Shown one piece after another: positions 8,553 to 17,125 of a stretch of DNA of 64,000 bases. The DNA is taken from contig DATLFI010000265.1 in NCBI GenBank assembly GCA_035524895.1, positions 1-64,000 of the forward strand, given 5' to 3'. Origin of the DNA: DATLFI01 sp035524895. GTDB taxonomy: Bacteria > Acidobacteriota > Thermoanaerobaculia > Multivoradales > Multivoraceae. The notes below the pieces were generated by a model, which ran no database searches, had not been told where the DNA came from, and saw only the letters and a list, made by a program, of their open reading frames with translations. The position numbers and the translations under genes were made by a program. Position 1 is the stretch's first letter. Every line of letters begins with the position of its first letter.

Positions 8553-11135
8553 CTACGGTCTCACGACCACCTCGAGGAACCACATGCGTCGGTTGCCGCC
8601 GGCCCGGAGCTGTGCGTTGGCGCGAATGCCCTCGCTCTCGATCTGGATCTCCCCGTCGTGCTGCAGGGCCGTCAGAAAGCTCTGGCCTACCCAGTAGACA
8701 AAGGGCTTCATCAGCTCGGGGATTGGCTCGAGACTGGCCGCGAGCTCGGACTCCGCACCCGACCAGCTCACGGTCATTCCCACGAGCTTGTCGGCGGGTC
8801 CGATCAGCTCGACGATGCCTTGGCTCTCGCCGTCCACACGCGACGCGGCTAGCGAGGGGTGACCGTAACGCTCCGAGCCCGGCGCGAGCTCCAGGCCTTG
8901 CGCGCGCAGCAACTCGGCGGCCTGATCGCGCGACATCACGCCGAGCCCGACGGTTGATGTAGGCGGCGGCAGAGTCGGAGCGTTCGGGTCGGGACGGTCC
9001 TGGGCCATCGACACGACGTAGGCGTGGATCTGCTGGACGTCGCGCGCGGTGAGGATGTCGGCGAAGGACGGCATGCCGATCTCGAGGAAGCGGTCGCCGC
9101 GCACGATGAGCTCGTAGTTGTCGTGCACCGCCTTGCGCGAGTAGCGCAGGTCGGATTGGAGGCCGCTCGAGTTGGTGCCGTAGCCGTGACACCGCCCGCA
9201 GTGGATCTCGTAGAGATCGGAGCCGCGCCGGATCTCTTCGGGAGCACCGAACGGCGCCGGCGGCGGGTCCGGGTTCGCGTGGCGTCGGGCCACCTCGGGC
9301 ATGGGCTGGTCGGCGTCGAGCTCGAACGTGAACAGGCGACCGACGTTCTTGTTCCGGACCGCGGCCGAGATCGCCGGGTCGCCGGCGGGCACGGCGCCTC
9401 CCCAGCCGGCCAGCACGCTCACGCGCTGCACGCCGTCGAGCTCCCAGGTGATCGGCGCGGCGACGATCGGGATGCCGGTCTCGACCGACCACAGCAGCTC
9501 CCCGTCGATCGCCGAGTAGGCGGAGAAGCGACCGCTCGGGTCGCCCTGGAACACGAGATCGCCGGCAGTGGCAAGTAGGCCACCGTTGTTGACCGCCGGT
9601 TGGACCACGCTCCACACCGCGCGCTGGGTCACCGGGTCCCAGGCTTTGAGCGCGCCCTTGGCCGCCGGCATCGCCTCGGACATCGCGCTCACCTTGGGAT
9701 GGGTCCAGCCCACTCCCAGGTTCCACAGCCGCGGGTCGTACTCGAAGTCGGGGTCGAGCCGGTACACGGTCGGCTCCTCGCGCGAGGGGATGTAGACGAG
9801 GCCGGTGCCCGGGTGGAAGGCCATGGGCTGCCAGTTGTGGCCGCCGAGCGGCCCGGGGAACACGATCTTGGGCTCGCGGTCGTAGTTCGCGGCTCCAGTC
9901 TCGACCGGACGCCCCGTCGTCCTGTCCACGTGGCTAGCCCAGTTGACGCGGGTGTACTTCTCAGCCGAGAGCAGCTCGCCCGTCGCGCGGTCGAGCACGT
10001 AGAAGAAGCCGTTCTTCGGCGCCTGCATCGCCACCTTGCGCATCCGGCCGTCGATCTCGAGATCGACCAGCATGATGTGCTGCACGGCGGTGTAGTCCCA
10101 GTTCTCGGCCGGCGTCGTCTGGTAGTGCCAGACGAGGCGGCCGTCGTCCGGATCCAGCGCCAGGATGGAGGAGAGGAACAGGTTGTCTCCGCCGCCCGGG
10201 CTGCGATAGCGGCGTGGCCACGGCGAGCCGTTGCCGGTGCCGACGTAGAGCAGGTCGAGCTCCGGGTCGAACGCCAACGCGTCCCAGACCGTGCCGCCGC
10301 CACCGACGACCCACCACTCGCCGGTCCAGGTCTTCGCCGCCATCTCGAGCTCTGGATGCTCGAACGGCTTCGACGGGTCACCCGGCACCGTGTAGAACCG
10401 CCACGAGAGCTCGCCGCTCTCGGCGTCGTAGGCACTGATGTAGCCGCGCACGCCATACTCGGCACCGCCGTTGCCGATGAGGACCTTGCCCTTGACCACC
10501 CGCGGCGCGCCGGTGATGGTGTACGGCCGGCTGCGGTCGATGGTGTTGACGTCCCACGCTACTTCGCCGGTCGCCGCGTCGAGCTTGATCAGCCGGCCGT
10601 CGATCGTGCCCACGAACAGGTGGTCGCCCCACAGCGCGGCACCGCGGTTCACCACGTCGCAGCAGGCGTTGTAACCCCACTGGCGCGGCACGTCCGGGTC
10701 GTAGCTCCACTTGGCCTTGCCGGTGCGCAGCTCGATCGCCTGCACGCCGCTCCAGGAGGTGGTGAGGTAGAGAACACCGTGGTTGACCAGCGGCGTCGCC
10801 TGGTGGCCGCGGTCGCGACCGGTGTCGTGGGTCCAGGCCAGACCCAAGCGGGAGACATTCTTCGCATCGATCTGCGAGAGCGGCGAAAAGCGCTGCTCGC
10901 TGTAGGTGCGGCCGTGGGTGAGCCAGTCGCCCGGCTCGCGATCGGCGTTGGCGATGCGCTCGCCGGTCACCGCCGTGGGGCGCGAGGCGCTGGCACCCTC
11001 CGCCGGCGCCGCTCCCCGTGACTGCGCCGACGCTGGCGACCCCGCAAGGTGCCCGAGGAAAGCCAGGAGAAGGATCGTGGCTGCGTCGACGCCTGGTGAC
11101 AGGGATCCTGCCCGCGATGCTCGGCTCGTCTTCAT
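8553..11135 (-). CDS. PQQ-dependent alcohol/sugar dehydrogenase with C-terminal cytochrome c domain
   Basis: An 860-residue periplasmic quinohaemoprotein. The start at ATG 11135 gives a signal peptide ending near ASAQ; in-frame sequence upstream of it runs into repeat copy B and is not coding. Residues ~55-600 form a PQQ beta-propeller with repeated 'GxLxWxxxT' blade motifs and an initial WLTHGRTYSEQRFSPLSQI typical of quinoprotein dehydrogenases. Residues ~630-740 are a cytochrome c domain with CGRCH (Cys646, Cys649, His650). A further stretch of about 110 residues follows the haem domain and matches no domain I know. Electrons from substrate oxidation would pass PQQ to haem c to the respiratory chain. 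The substrate is uncertain. Confidence 0.9.
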   Translation of the reverse strand: MKTSRASRAGSLSPGVDAATILLLAFLGHLAGSPASAQSRGAAPAEGASASRPTAVTGERIANADREPGDWLTHGRTYSEQRFSPLSQIDAKNVSRLGLAWTHDTGRDRGHQATPLVNHGVLYLTTSWSGVQAIELRTGKAKWSYDPDVPRQWGYNACCDVVNRGAALWGDHLFVGTIDGRLIKLDAATGEVAWDVNTIDRSRPYTITGAPRVVKGKVLIGNGGAEYGVRGYISAYDAESGELSWRFYTVPGDPSKPFEHPELEMAAKTWTGEWWVVGGGGTVWDALAFDPELDLLYVGTGNGSPWPRRYRSPGGGDNLFLSSILALDPDDGRLVWHYQTTPAENWDYTAVQHIMLVDLEIDGRMRKVAMQAPKNGFFYVLDRATGELLSAEKYTRVNWASHVDRTTGRPVETGAANYDREPKIVFPGPLGGHNWQPMAFHPGTGLVYIPSREEPTVYRLDPDFEYDPRLWNLGVGWTHPKVSAMSEAMPAAKGALKAWDPVTQRAVWSVVQPAVNNGGLLATAGDLVFQGDPSGRFSAYSAIDGELLWSVETGIPIVAAPITWELDGVQRVSVLAGWGGAVPAGDPAISAAVRNKNVGRLFTFELDADQPMPEVARRHANPDPPPAPFGAPEEIRRGSDLYEIHCGRCHGYGTNSSGLQSDLRYSRKAVHDNYELIVRGDRFLEIGMPSFADILTARDVQQIHAYVVSMAQDRPDPNAPTLPPPTSTVGLGVMSRDQAAELLRAQGLELAPGSERYGHPSLAASRVDGESQGIVELIGPADKLVGMTVSWSGAESELAASLEPIPELMKPFVYWVGQSFLTALQHDGEIQIESEGIRANAQLRAGGNRRMWFLEVVVRP

Positions 11136-11295
11136 GTCCACAGCCTCCCCAGGCAGCTTCCTCGAGATCGCATGTCGAGGTCCGAAGGTCGAGCCGGTGG
11201 CGCGACACGGGCGCGGCCCGCTCCATTGTAGGCGGCGCGGCGGGCCTACGTCGGGCCGACACGCCGGCGATGCTGCGACCGGTTGTAAGATGCTG
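11136..11295. other. Non-coding spacer upstream of the PQQ dehydrogenase
   Basis: About 160 bases between the start of the minus-strand quinohaemoprotein and repeat copy B. No convincing gene is present; long open frames here are high-GC shadows. Any promoter for the minus-strand gene would lie here, but I see no clear -35/-10 pair. Confidence 0.5.
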
Positions 11296-11575
11296 CTAGC
11301 AGCCCGTGGTGGAACCCGCGTGAGGCTGCGCGCGGGGATCTGCGGCGGCTGGCAAGGCGTGGCCGACGAACGCGATGCGGTGCCATCGTGCAGGAGGCCC
11401 AACGCAGCCAGCGGCCGCAAACCCCCGCGCCCCAGGCGGTTGGGGCGGCGTGGGGCCATCTGCGGTGTTGCGCTCGCTCAGCGATGGACCCAGCATCGCC
11501 ACCGCTCCCGCGCCTTGCATACGGCCCCACGGCGCTCCCAACGCAGCCCACGGGGGTTCCACCACGGGCTGCTAG
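11296..11575. repeat. CTAG-repeat copy B, complete 280-bp MITE-like element
   Basis: Bounded on both sides by CTAG with perfect 22-bp terminal inverted repeats beginning CTAGCAGCCCGTGGTGGAAC. The inner part also forms an imperfect palindrome: GGTTGGGGCGGCGTGGGG on the left mirrors the region around CCCCACGGCGCTCCCAACG on the right. It has no open frame of its own worth calling and no transposase. The right part equals copy A, and the left-centre equals the left part of copy C, so copies are mosaics of the same modules. It sits between two divergent genes and could affect transcription of both. Confidence 0.85.
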
Positions 11576-11605
11576 CCACTCCAGCCCTCACGCGAGGAGG
11601 TCAGC

Positions 11606-12703
11606 ATGAAGACGCGACGCGCGGTGCCGTTCGCGACGACCCTCGTCCTGGTCCTGACCGTTCCCGCTCTCGCTCGAGAGCGCGACGGCATCCCGCGCAT
11701 GCCCGACGGCCGACCCGATCTCTCGGGCACCTACGACGTCTCGACGCTCACGCCGCTCGAACGCCCTCGGGAGTTCGGAGAGAACCTGTACCTGACACCG
11801 GAGCGGGCGACCGAGATCATGGAGACGGAGCGCTTGCGCGTGCTGGACCGGGACCGGAATCGTGGTCCCATCGAGGAGGCGCCGCCGGAAGGCGGTGCGC
11901 CGCCGGTCGGGGTCGGCGACGAGTTCCGCGAGACCAGCGGCGCCGGCAACGTCGGCGGCTACAACAACTTCTGGACCGACCGCGGCACCGAGGTCTTCAC
12001 CATCGACGGCAAGTTCCGCACCTCGATCCTCGTCGAACCCAAGGACGGTCGCTATCCACCGATGACCGAGGAGGCCATCGAGCGACTGTCCCGGCGGCGC
12101 CAACTGCGTCGCCCCAACGACGGCACGGCCTGGTGGCTCGAGGTCGACGGCCTCGGACCCTACGATGGGCCGGAGATGCTGGGCATCGCCGAGCGCTGCA
12201 TTCTCGGTTTCACCGGTGCCGCGCCGACCTTTCCGAGCCTCTACAACAATTTCAAGCGACTGGTGCAGACGCCGGATCACGTGATGATCCTGATCGAGAT
12301 GGTGCACGACGCGCGCGTCGTGCGGATGAATTCCGAGCATCCGCCGGCGGACCAGCGGTTCTGGCTCGGCGACTCGATCGGCTGGTGGGAGGGCGACACG
12401 CTGGTGGTCGAGACCACCAACTTCCATCCCCAAGGGGCGCCGCGCGGCGGGTCCGAGAACATGCGGGTGACCGAGCGCTTCAGCAGGATGGACGATGGCA
12501 ACCTGCTCTACCGCTTCACGGTCGACGATGCATCGGTGTGGACCGCGCCGTGGACCGGGGAGTACGTGTGGCGCAGCAGCGACGACAAGGTCTACGAGTA
12601 CGCCTGCCACGAAGGCAACTACGCGATGGGCAACATCCTGCGCGGGGCGCGCTTGCTCGAGGCGGAGGCGCGAGCCAAGGCGGGTCCGAGCAGCGAGGAG
12701 TAG
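11606..12703 (+). CDS. Secreted protein of uncharacterised 'PDGRPDLSGTYD' family
   Basis: A 365-residue exported protein. A ribosome site GAGGAGG lies 9 bases before ATG 11606, followed by a signal peptide (RRAVPFATTLVLVLTVPALA). The mature start RMPDGRPDLSGTYDVSTLTPL matches a widespread but functionally undefined group of secreted proteins common in Acidobacteriota and marine Proteobacteria. Other visible conserved-looking stretches are RCILGFTGAAP and the core IEMVHDARVVRMN ... GDSIGWWEGDTLVVETTNF. There are no obvious catalytic or haem motifs. It is divergent from the PQQ dehydrogenase across repeat copy B, a possible functional link but unproven. Confidence 0.75.
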   Translation: MKTRRAVPFATTLVLVLTVPALARERDGIPRMPDGRPDLSGTYDVSTLTPLERPREFGENLYLTPERATEIMETERLRVLDRDRNRGPIEEAPPEGGAPPVGVGDEFRETSGAGNVGGYNNFWTDRGTEVFTIDGKFRTSILVEPKDGRYPPMTEEAIERLSRRRQLRRPNDGTAWWLEVDGLGPYDGPEMLGIAERCILGFTGAAPTFPSLYNNFKRLVQTPDHVMILIEMVHDARVVRMNSEHPPADQRFWLGDSIGWWEGDTLVVETTNFHPQGAPRGGSENMRVTERFSRMDDGNLLYRFTVDDASVWTAPWTGEYVWRSSDDKVYEYACHEGNYAMGNILRGARLLEAEARAKAGPSSEE

Positions 12704-12760
12704 ACCCGCCTCCGGCGAATATTGCCGGCCGACAGGTCCTCGACCGAGCGGGGCAGGCCC

Positions 12761-13867
12761 GTGAGTCGTACCGAAGCACCTTCCTACCGCGCCTCGCTGG
12801 CGGAGTACGAGCTTCGGGCGGAGGCCCTGCTCGAGGACCTGCATGCCGGAGACGGCGCCGCGGCACAACGGTTCAAGTGGGAGCACCCGCGGTACCGCGA
12901 CCAGCCGCTGCGCGCCGTGGATCCCGCGGAGCTCGGCCTCGATGACGCGCGGCTGGTCGTGGCGCACGAGCATGCGTTCGAGGATTGGCAGGATCTCGCA
13001 CGGTTCACGGATGCGGTGCAAGCTGGCGGACCGGTCGAACGCTTCGAGCGCGCGGTCGAGTCGGTGGTCGCGGGGGACTTGGCGACCTTGCGAAGGATGC
13101 TGCACGAGCAACCAGAGCTCGTGCGGGCGCGCTCGACGCGGCGGCACCACGCGACGCTGCTGCACTACCTCGGCGCGAACGGCGTCGAGGGCGCACGGCA
13201 GTGCACGCCGCCGAACGCGGTCGACCTCGCGAAGCTGCTGTTGAACGCCGGCGCCGAGGTCGACGCGCTGGCGGACATGTACGACGAGAGGTGCACGACC
13301 CTCAGCATGCTGGTGTCGAGCTCGCCTCCGGCGCAGGCGGGCTTGCAGGGAGCGCTCGCGGAGCTGCTCCTCGATCACGGCGCCGCGCTCGACGGCCCTG
13401 GCTCGAAGTGGCAGTCCGCGATCCTCACCGCTCTCTTGTTCGGGTTCCTCGACACGGCCCAGGTGCTGGCACGCAGAGGAGTGCGGGTGGACGACCTCGT
13501 GACGGCGGCTGGCCTCGGCCGGCGCAAGGACGCAGCCCGGCTGCTGCCGGATGCCGGCGGCGAGAGCCGCCACGCGGCGCTCGCGCTCGCGGCGCAGCTC
13601 GGTCACTTGGATGTGGTGGCGCTGCTCCTCGATGCGGGAGAGGACCCCAGCCGCTACAACCCCGAAGGCCACCACGCCCACGCGACGCCGCTGCACCAAG
13701 CCGTCTGGGCCGGACATCAGAGCGTCGTGCGCCTGCTCGTGGAGCGGGGAGCGCGGCTCGACATCCGCGACACGATCTTCGACGCCACGCCGCTCGACTG
13801 GGCGAGCTATGGTCAGCGGACAGAGATCGCTGAGCTCTTGCGCCAGCTCGGCGCGCCGGAGCACTGA
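12761..13867 (+). CDS. Ankyrin-repeat protein
   Basis: A 368-residue protein. The start is taken at GTG 12761 (SRTEAPSYRASLAEYELRAE); a TTG at 12722 is in frame but less likely. The N-terminal ~110 residues are helical. Ankyrin-type repeats then follow from about residue 110 to the end, with the clearest units being 'VDLAKLLLNAGAEVDALAD', 'LDVVALLLDAGEDPSRYN', 'ATPLHQAVWAGHQSVVRLL' and 'TPLDWASYGQRTEIAELL'. Ankyrin repeats mediate protein-protein contacts; no enzymatic domain and no signal peptide are seen, so a cytoplasmic role is likely. The partner is unknown. It starts 57 bases after the upstream secreted protein. Confidence 0.8.
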   Translation: MSRTEAPSYRASLAEYELRAEALLEDLHAGDGAAAQRFKWEHPRYRDQPLRAVDPAELGLDDARLVVAHEHAFEDWQDLARFTDAVQAGGPVERFERAVESVVAGDLATLRRMLHEQPELVRARSTRRHHATLLHYLGANGVEGARQCTPPNAVDLAKLLLNAGAEVDALADMYDERCTTLSMLVSSSPPAQAGLQGALAELLLDHGAALDGPGSKWQSAILTALLFGFLDTAQVLARRGVRVDDLVTAAGLGRRKDAARLLPDAGGESRHAALALAAQLGHLDVVALLLDAGEDPSRYNPEGHHAHATPLHQAVWAGHQSVVRLLVERGARLDIRDTIFDATPLDWASYGQRTEIAELLRQLGAPEH

Positions 13868-13878
13868 CAGTGTCGCGG

Positions 13879-13902
13879 GTAGTGGGTCAACGGACCCACT
13901 AC
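13879..13902. terminator. Hairpin after the ankyrin gene
   Basis: A perfect 10-bp stem GTAGTGGGTC / GACCCACTAC with loop AACG, 12 bases after the ankyrin gene's stop. It is flanked on both sides by the direct repeat TGTCGCGGG. No T-run follows, so it may act as a factor-assisted terminator or RNA-stability element. Confidence 0.55.
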
Positions 13903-13997
13903 CGTGTCGCGGGCTCGATCGGCCACTTGGTAGGCTGCACACAAAGCGCTCCTGGTGGAGCGGCCTCGGGGCGTTGTCCCACGAGAGGGGGTGCCGG

Positions 13998-14870
13998 ATG
14001 CGACGTGAACGTCTTTGCCATCAGCGTGACTTGGTCGGGCGCTCCTTGGCGATCCGGTTCTCGAGAACATCGGCAGGGCTGGCGGCCGCGATAGCGTGCG
14101 CAGCGCTCGCGATCTCCTCCGCTTCGTTCGCGCGGCAGCCACCAGCGACGGCCACCAACGACGGGATCGCGTCGCAGCACCAGGCGATGTCGTTTCGCGC
14201 CACCGTGACCCAAGAGCTCCAGCTCGAGTACCTGTTGGCCCTGCCGAAGGGCTACGCCGAGGGCGGCGAGCGCTGGCCGCTGGTGCTCTTTCTCCACGGC
14301 GCCGGTGAGCGTGGCAGCGACCTCGCGAAGGTGGAGATCCACGGGCCGCCGAAGCTGATCGCCGCGGGGCAGCAGATCCCCGCGATCGTCGTCTCGCCGC
14401 AGTGTCCGGCGAACGAGTGGTGGACCGCGGACACGCACCTGCTGGCGCTCGAGCGCCTGCTCGACGAGATCGTCGCGAAGTACCGCGTCGACGAGGATCG
14501 CATCTACCTCACGGGCATCTCGATGGGCGGCTACGGCACGTGGGCGCTGGCTGCGCGCCAGCCGGAGCGCTTCGCCGCGGCGGCGCCCATCTGCGGCGGC
14601 GGTAACGCGCTGCCGGCGGGGCGCCAGCTCCGCAACCTGCCGATCTGGGCCTTCCACGGGGACGCCGACCCGGTGGTGCCGGTGGCCGAGTCGCAGCGGA
14701 TGGTCGATGCGGTCCGGCGCGCCGGCGGCACACTGGCGAAGATCACGATCTATCCCGGGGTCGGGCACGACTCGTGGACCCAGGCCTACGAGGACCCGGC
14801 GCTCTGGGAGTGGCTGTTCGCACAGCGTCGCAAGCAGACCGGCACACCCGCTGCGGGTGTCCGCCCTTGA
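13998..14870 (+). CDS. Secreted alpha/beta hydrolase (esterase / PHB-depolymerase-like)
   Basis: A 290-residue serine hydrolase. ATG 13998 gives a basic n-region and a signal-peptide core (AGLAAAIACAALAISSASFA), so export is likely. The catalytic triad is readable: Ser175 in GISMGGYGTW, Asp224 in HGDADPVVP and His257 in GVGHDSW. An oxyanion region LVLFLHGAGERGSD is also present. This arrangement matches the predicted-peptidase/polyhydroxybutyrate-depolymerase-like esterases. The substrate is probably a small ester or feruloyl/acetyl decoration, but this is an inference. Its last codons overlap a hairpin (14844-14860). Confidence 0.85.
   Translation: MRRERLCHQRDLVGRSLAIRFSRTSAGLAAAIACAALAISSASFARQPPATATNDGIASQHQAMSFRATVTQELQLEYLLALPKGYAEGGERWPLVLFLHGAGERGSDLAKVEIHGPPKLIAAGQQIPAIVVSPQCPANEWWTADTHLLALERLLDEIVAKYRVDEDRIYLTGISMGGYGTWALAARQPERFAAAAPICGGGNALPAGRQLRNLPIWAFHGDADPVVPVAESQRMVDAVRRAGGTLAKITIYPGVGHDSWTQAYEDPALWEWLFAQRRKQTGTPAAGVRP
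14844..14860. terminator. Compact hairpin at the 3' end of the hydrolase gene
   Basis: ACACCCGC-T-GCGGGTGT, a perfect 8-bp inverted repeat with a 1-base centre. It lies inside the last codons of the hydrolase, encoding part of its TPAAGV tail. It has no T-run. It may weaken read-through into the small membrane-protein gene. Confidence 0.4.
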
Positions 14871-14872
14871 TC

Positions 14873-14920
14873 AGGTCCCTGACTAGGTCCCTGAGTAGGT
14901 CTCTGACTAGGTCCCTGACT
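14873..14920. repeat. 12-bp tandem repeat, four units
   Basis: Four consecutive units of AGGTCCCTGACT (third unit AGGTCTCTGACT, second ending in GAGT) occupy the space between the hydrolase stop and the small membrane-protein gene. The unit contains or borders CTAG (CTGACTAGG), the same tetranucleotide that bounds the dispersed repeat family. Confidence 0.85.
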
Positions 14921-14937
14921 AGCGCAGGATCTCGCGC

Positions 14938-15171
14938 GTGATCCTCGCCGCCATCGCACTCCTGGTCCTTGGCGTGGCTCTCGTCGGCTACGTCGCGAGG
15001 CAGGTGTACGGCTCTCTTCCCGGGGGAACTGTCGCGGGTCTGGGACACCTCTACCGTGGCGCGAACTTCTGGCTCGTGCTCGCCGGCATGATCGCGATCG
15101 CGGGGGGCCTCGCGCTCCTCATCGACCTGTTGCCCGCGAGCTGGCAGTTCTGGCTGGGCGGCGCCGACTAG
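14938..15171 (+). CDS. Small two-helix membrane protein
   Basis: A 77-residue protein starting at GTG 14938. Residues ~1-20 (ILAAIALLVLGVALVGYVA) and ~45-65 (FWLVLAGMIAIAGGLALLIDLL) are strongly hydrophobic, with a short polar loop between, so it is probably an inner-membrane hairpin protein. I do not recognise a family. Its TAG stop (15169-15171) is part of the CTAG that begins repeat copy C. Confidence 0.55.
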   Translation: MILAAIALLVLGVALVGYVARQVYGSLPGGTVAGLGHLYRGANFWLVLAGMIAIAGGLALLIDLLPASWQFWLGGAD

Positions 15172-15397
15172 GAGCCCGCAAACCCCCCCCCGCGCCCCAA
15201 GGGGTTGGGGCGGCGTGGGGCCGTCTGCGTTGTTGCGCTCGCGAAGCGTGTGACCCAGCATCGCCACCGCTCCCGCGCCAACGCCGAGCCGCCGGTAGAG
15301 CCGCTGCAGGCGAAAGACCTTCCCCGCGCACCGCAGATGCATCCGGCCCCACGGCGCTCCCAACGCAGCCCACGGGGGTTCCACCACGGGCTCCTAG
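15168..15397. repeat. CTAG-repeat copy C, 230 bp
   Basis: Begins and ends with CTAG. The terminal inverted repeats are CTAGGAGCCCG (11 bp perfect) with internal sequence related to copy B. Left module CCCCGCGCCCCAAGGGGTTG..., then CCCAGCATCGCCACCGCTCC as in copies A and B, then a private insertion of about 59 bp (around 15290-15345), then the common right module GGCCCCACGGCGCTCCCAAC. No gene inside. It separates the small membrane protein, whose stop codon it overlaps, from the Ada-AlkA gene. Confidence 0.85.
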
Positions 15398-15491
15398 CGC
15401 CGGGCCGCACGCGGGCCGCTCCCCGAAGCTTTCATCCCGACGTCCGAATTCCGCCAGAAACCGAGGTCCGGCCGGGTCTACACTGCTCGCC

Positions 15492-17060
15492 ATGAGAACG
15501 CGGGCCATCCTTGGACGGCGGACGGAAGGCGACGAGTGGACCGAGCCAGAGCTGCGGCGGCTGGAGCGAGCGCGGCTGGCTCGCGACCCACGCTTCGACG
15601 GCACCTTTTTCATCGCAGTCGTCACCACCGGGATCTACTGCCGCCCGGTGTGCCCGGCGACGCCGCCGAAGCCGGAGAACGTGCGCTACTACCGTTCTGC
15701 CGCAGGGGCTGCGGCCGCGGGCTTCAGGCCCTGTCTGCGCTGCCGCCCCGAGGCCTCGCCCGGCACGCCGGCATGGCTCGGCACCTCGGCTACCGTGTCG
15801 CGGGCGCTGCGGCTGATCGACGAAGGCGCTCTCGACGAGGATCGCGGCGAGCGCGACGACGGCCGGCGTCCCACCGAAGGGCTGGCGAACCGGCTCGGTC
15901 TCGGCGAGCGGCACCTGCGCCGCCTGTTCGATCGACACTTGGGCGCGTCGCCGGCGGCCGTGGCGCGCACGCGACGGGTGCATTTTGCGCGGCGTCTGCT
16001 CGAGGAGACTCCGCTGAAGATCGCGGACGTCGCCTTCGCATCGGGCTTCGGCAGCCTCCGCGCGTTCAACGAGGCGTTTCGAGCTGCCTATGGCGTCGCA
16101 CCGCGGCAGGTGCGCACCCGTCGGTCCGGTGCGGGGCCGGCGCCGGCGTTCACGTTCCGGCTCGGCTATCGGCCACCAGGCGATTGGCCAGGGCTGCTCG
16201 GCTATCTCGAGCCGCGCACCATGCCCGGCGTCGAGACAGTCGAGGATGGCGCCTACCGGCGATTGATTCGCTGGCAGGGTTCGGCTGCAGTGCTGGAAGT
16301 CGCACCGGCTCCCGGCGGCAAGGGTGGCGCCCTCCAGACTCTGGAGCTTCGCCTGCACGCCGCGCGCCCAGGCGAGCCACCTTCTGCGAATCGGCTGCTG
16401 GAGCTGGTGACTCGAGTGAGGCGCATGTTCGACCTCGGCGCGGATCCCGACGTGGTCGCGCGGACGCTGCGAGCGGATCCGCTGCTCGCGGCCAGGGTTC
16501 GCCGCTTTCCCGGAGTCCGGCTGCCGGTCGCGTGGGATCCGTTCGAGCTGGCGGTGCGCGCGATCCTCGGCCAGCAGGTCTCGGTCGCCGCGGCGACGAC
16601 GCTCGCGGGTCGGCTCGTCGAGCGCTTCGGGGAGCCGGTGCCATCGAGCGATGGCGGCGTCGCGAGCGACGCATTGCACACGCTCTTCCCGACGCCGGCG
16701 CGCCTGGCCGAGGAGGACCTCGCCGTGATCGGTTTACCGCGCGCGCGCGCCGAAGCGCTGCGCGGGCTGGCGCGCGCGGTCGCCGACGGCGTGCCGGTGC
16801 TCGATGCCGGCAAGCCGCTCGACGAGCTGATCGGCGGGTTGTGCGAGCTGCCCGGCATCGGCCCTTGGACCGCGCACTATGTCGCGCTGCGCGGCCTGGG
16901 CGTGCCCGACGCGTTCCCGGCCGGCGATCTCGGCTTGCGGCGCGCGTTGCGTCGCGACTCCGGTTCGCTGCCGAGCGCCGCCGACGTTGCGTCGCGCGCC
17001 GAGGCTTGGCGGCCCTGGCGCGGGTACGGCGCGCTGCTGTTGTGGCGGGAGGCGGCTTGA
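15492..17060 (+). CDS. Ada-AlkA fusion: methyl-phosphotriester sensor / AraC regulator / 3-methyladenine DNA glycosylase II
   Basis: A 522-residue protein with three parts. Residues ~35-90 form the Ada zinc domain with Cys50, Cys54, Cys81 and Cys84, spaced as in E. coli Ada (Cys38/42/69/72), Cys50 being the expected methyl acceptor. Residues ~105-215 form an AraC-type helix-turn-helix (ADVAFASGFGSLRAFNEAFR). Residues ~220-520 are AlkA N-terminal and HhH-GPD domains, with hairpin LCELPGIGPWTAHYVALRGLG and catalytic Asp479 in PAGDLGLRR. It would sense methylated DNA, activate the adaptive response and excise alkylated bases. The Ogt gene follows 65 bp downstream, making a probable alkylation-repair operon. 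Confidence 0.92.
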   Translation: MRTRAILGRRTEGDEWTEPELRRLERARLARDPRFDGTFFIAVVTTGIYCRPVCPATPPKPENVRYYRSAAGAAAAGFRPCLRCRPEASPGTPAWLGTSATVSRALRLIDEGALDEDRGERDDGRRPTEGLANRLGLGERHLRRLFDRHLGASPAAVARTRRVHFARRLLEETPLKIADVAFASGFGSLRAFNEAFRAAYGVAPRQVRTRRSGAGPAPAFTFRLGYRPPGDWPGLLGYLEPRTMPGVETVEDGAYRRLIRWQGSAAVLEVAPAPGGKGGALQTLELRLHAARPGEPPSANRLLELVTRVRRMFDLGADPDVVARTLRADPLLAARVRRFPGVRLPVAWDPFELAVRAILGQQVSVAAATTLAGRLVERFGEPVPSSDGGVASDALHTLFPTPARLAEEDLAVIGLPRARAEALRGLARAVADGVPVLDAGKPLDELIGGLCELPGIGPWTAHYVALRGLGVPDAFPAGDLGLRRALRRDSGSLPSAADVASRAEAWRPWRGYGALLLWREAA

Positions 17061-17125
17061 GCGACTCTCGGCGGGCTGCCGAGGGCGGGCTCCGAAAGTG
17101 GCAGAGATCTTCATCGGAGGACACC

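Noticed and set aside
11296..11575. Transposase inside the complete repeat
   Set aside because: No frame in 280 bp resembles a transposase; the element is non-autonomous at best.
11588..13942. 784-codon minus-strand open frame over the secreted and ankyrin genes
   Set aside because: Plus-strand genes have signal peptide, ribosome site and ankyrin motifs; the minus frame has none.
14873..14920. CRISPR-like array
   Set aside because: Units are 12 bp and directly adjacent, with no spacers and no cas genes nearby.
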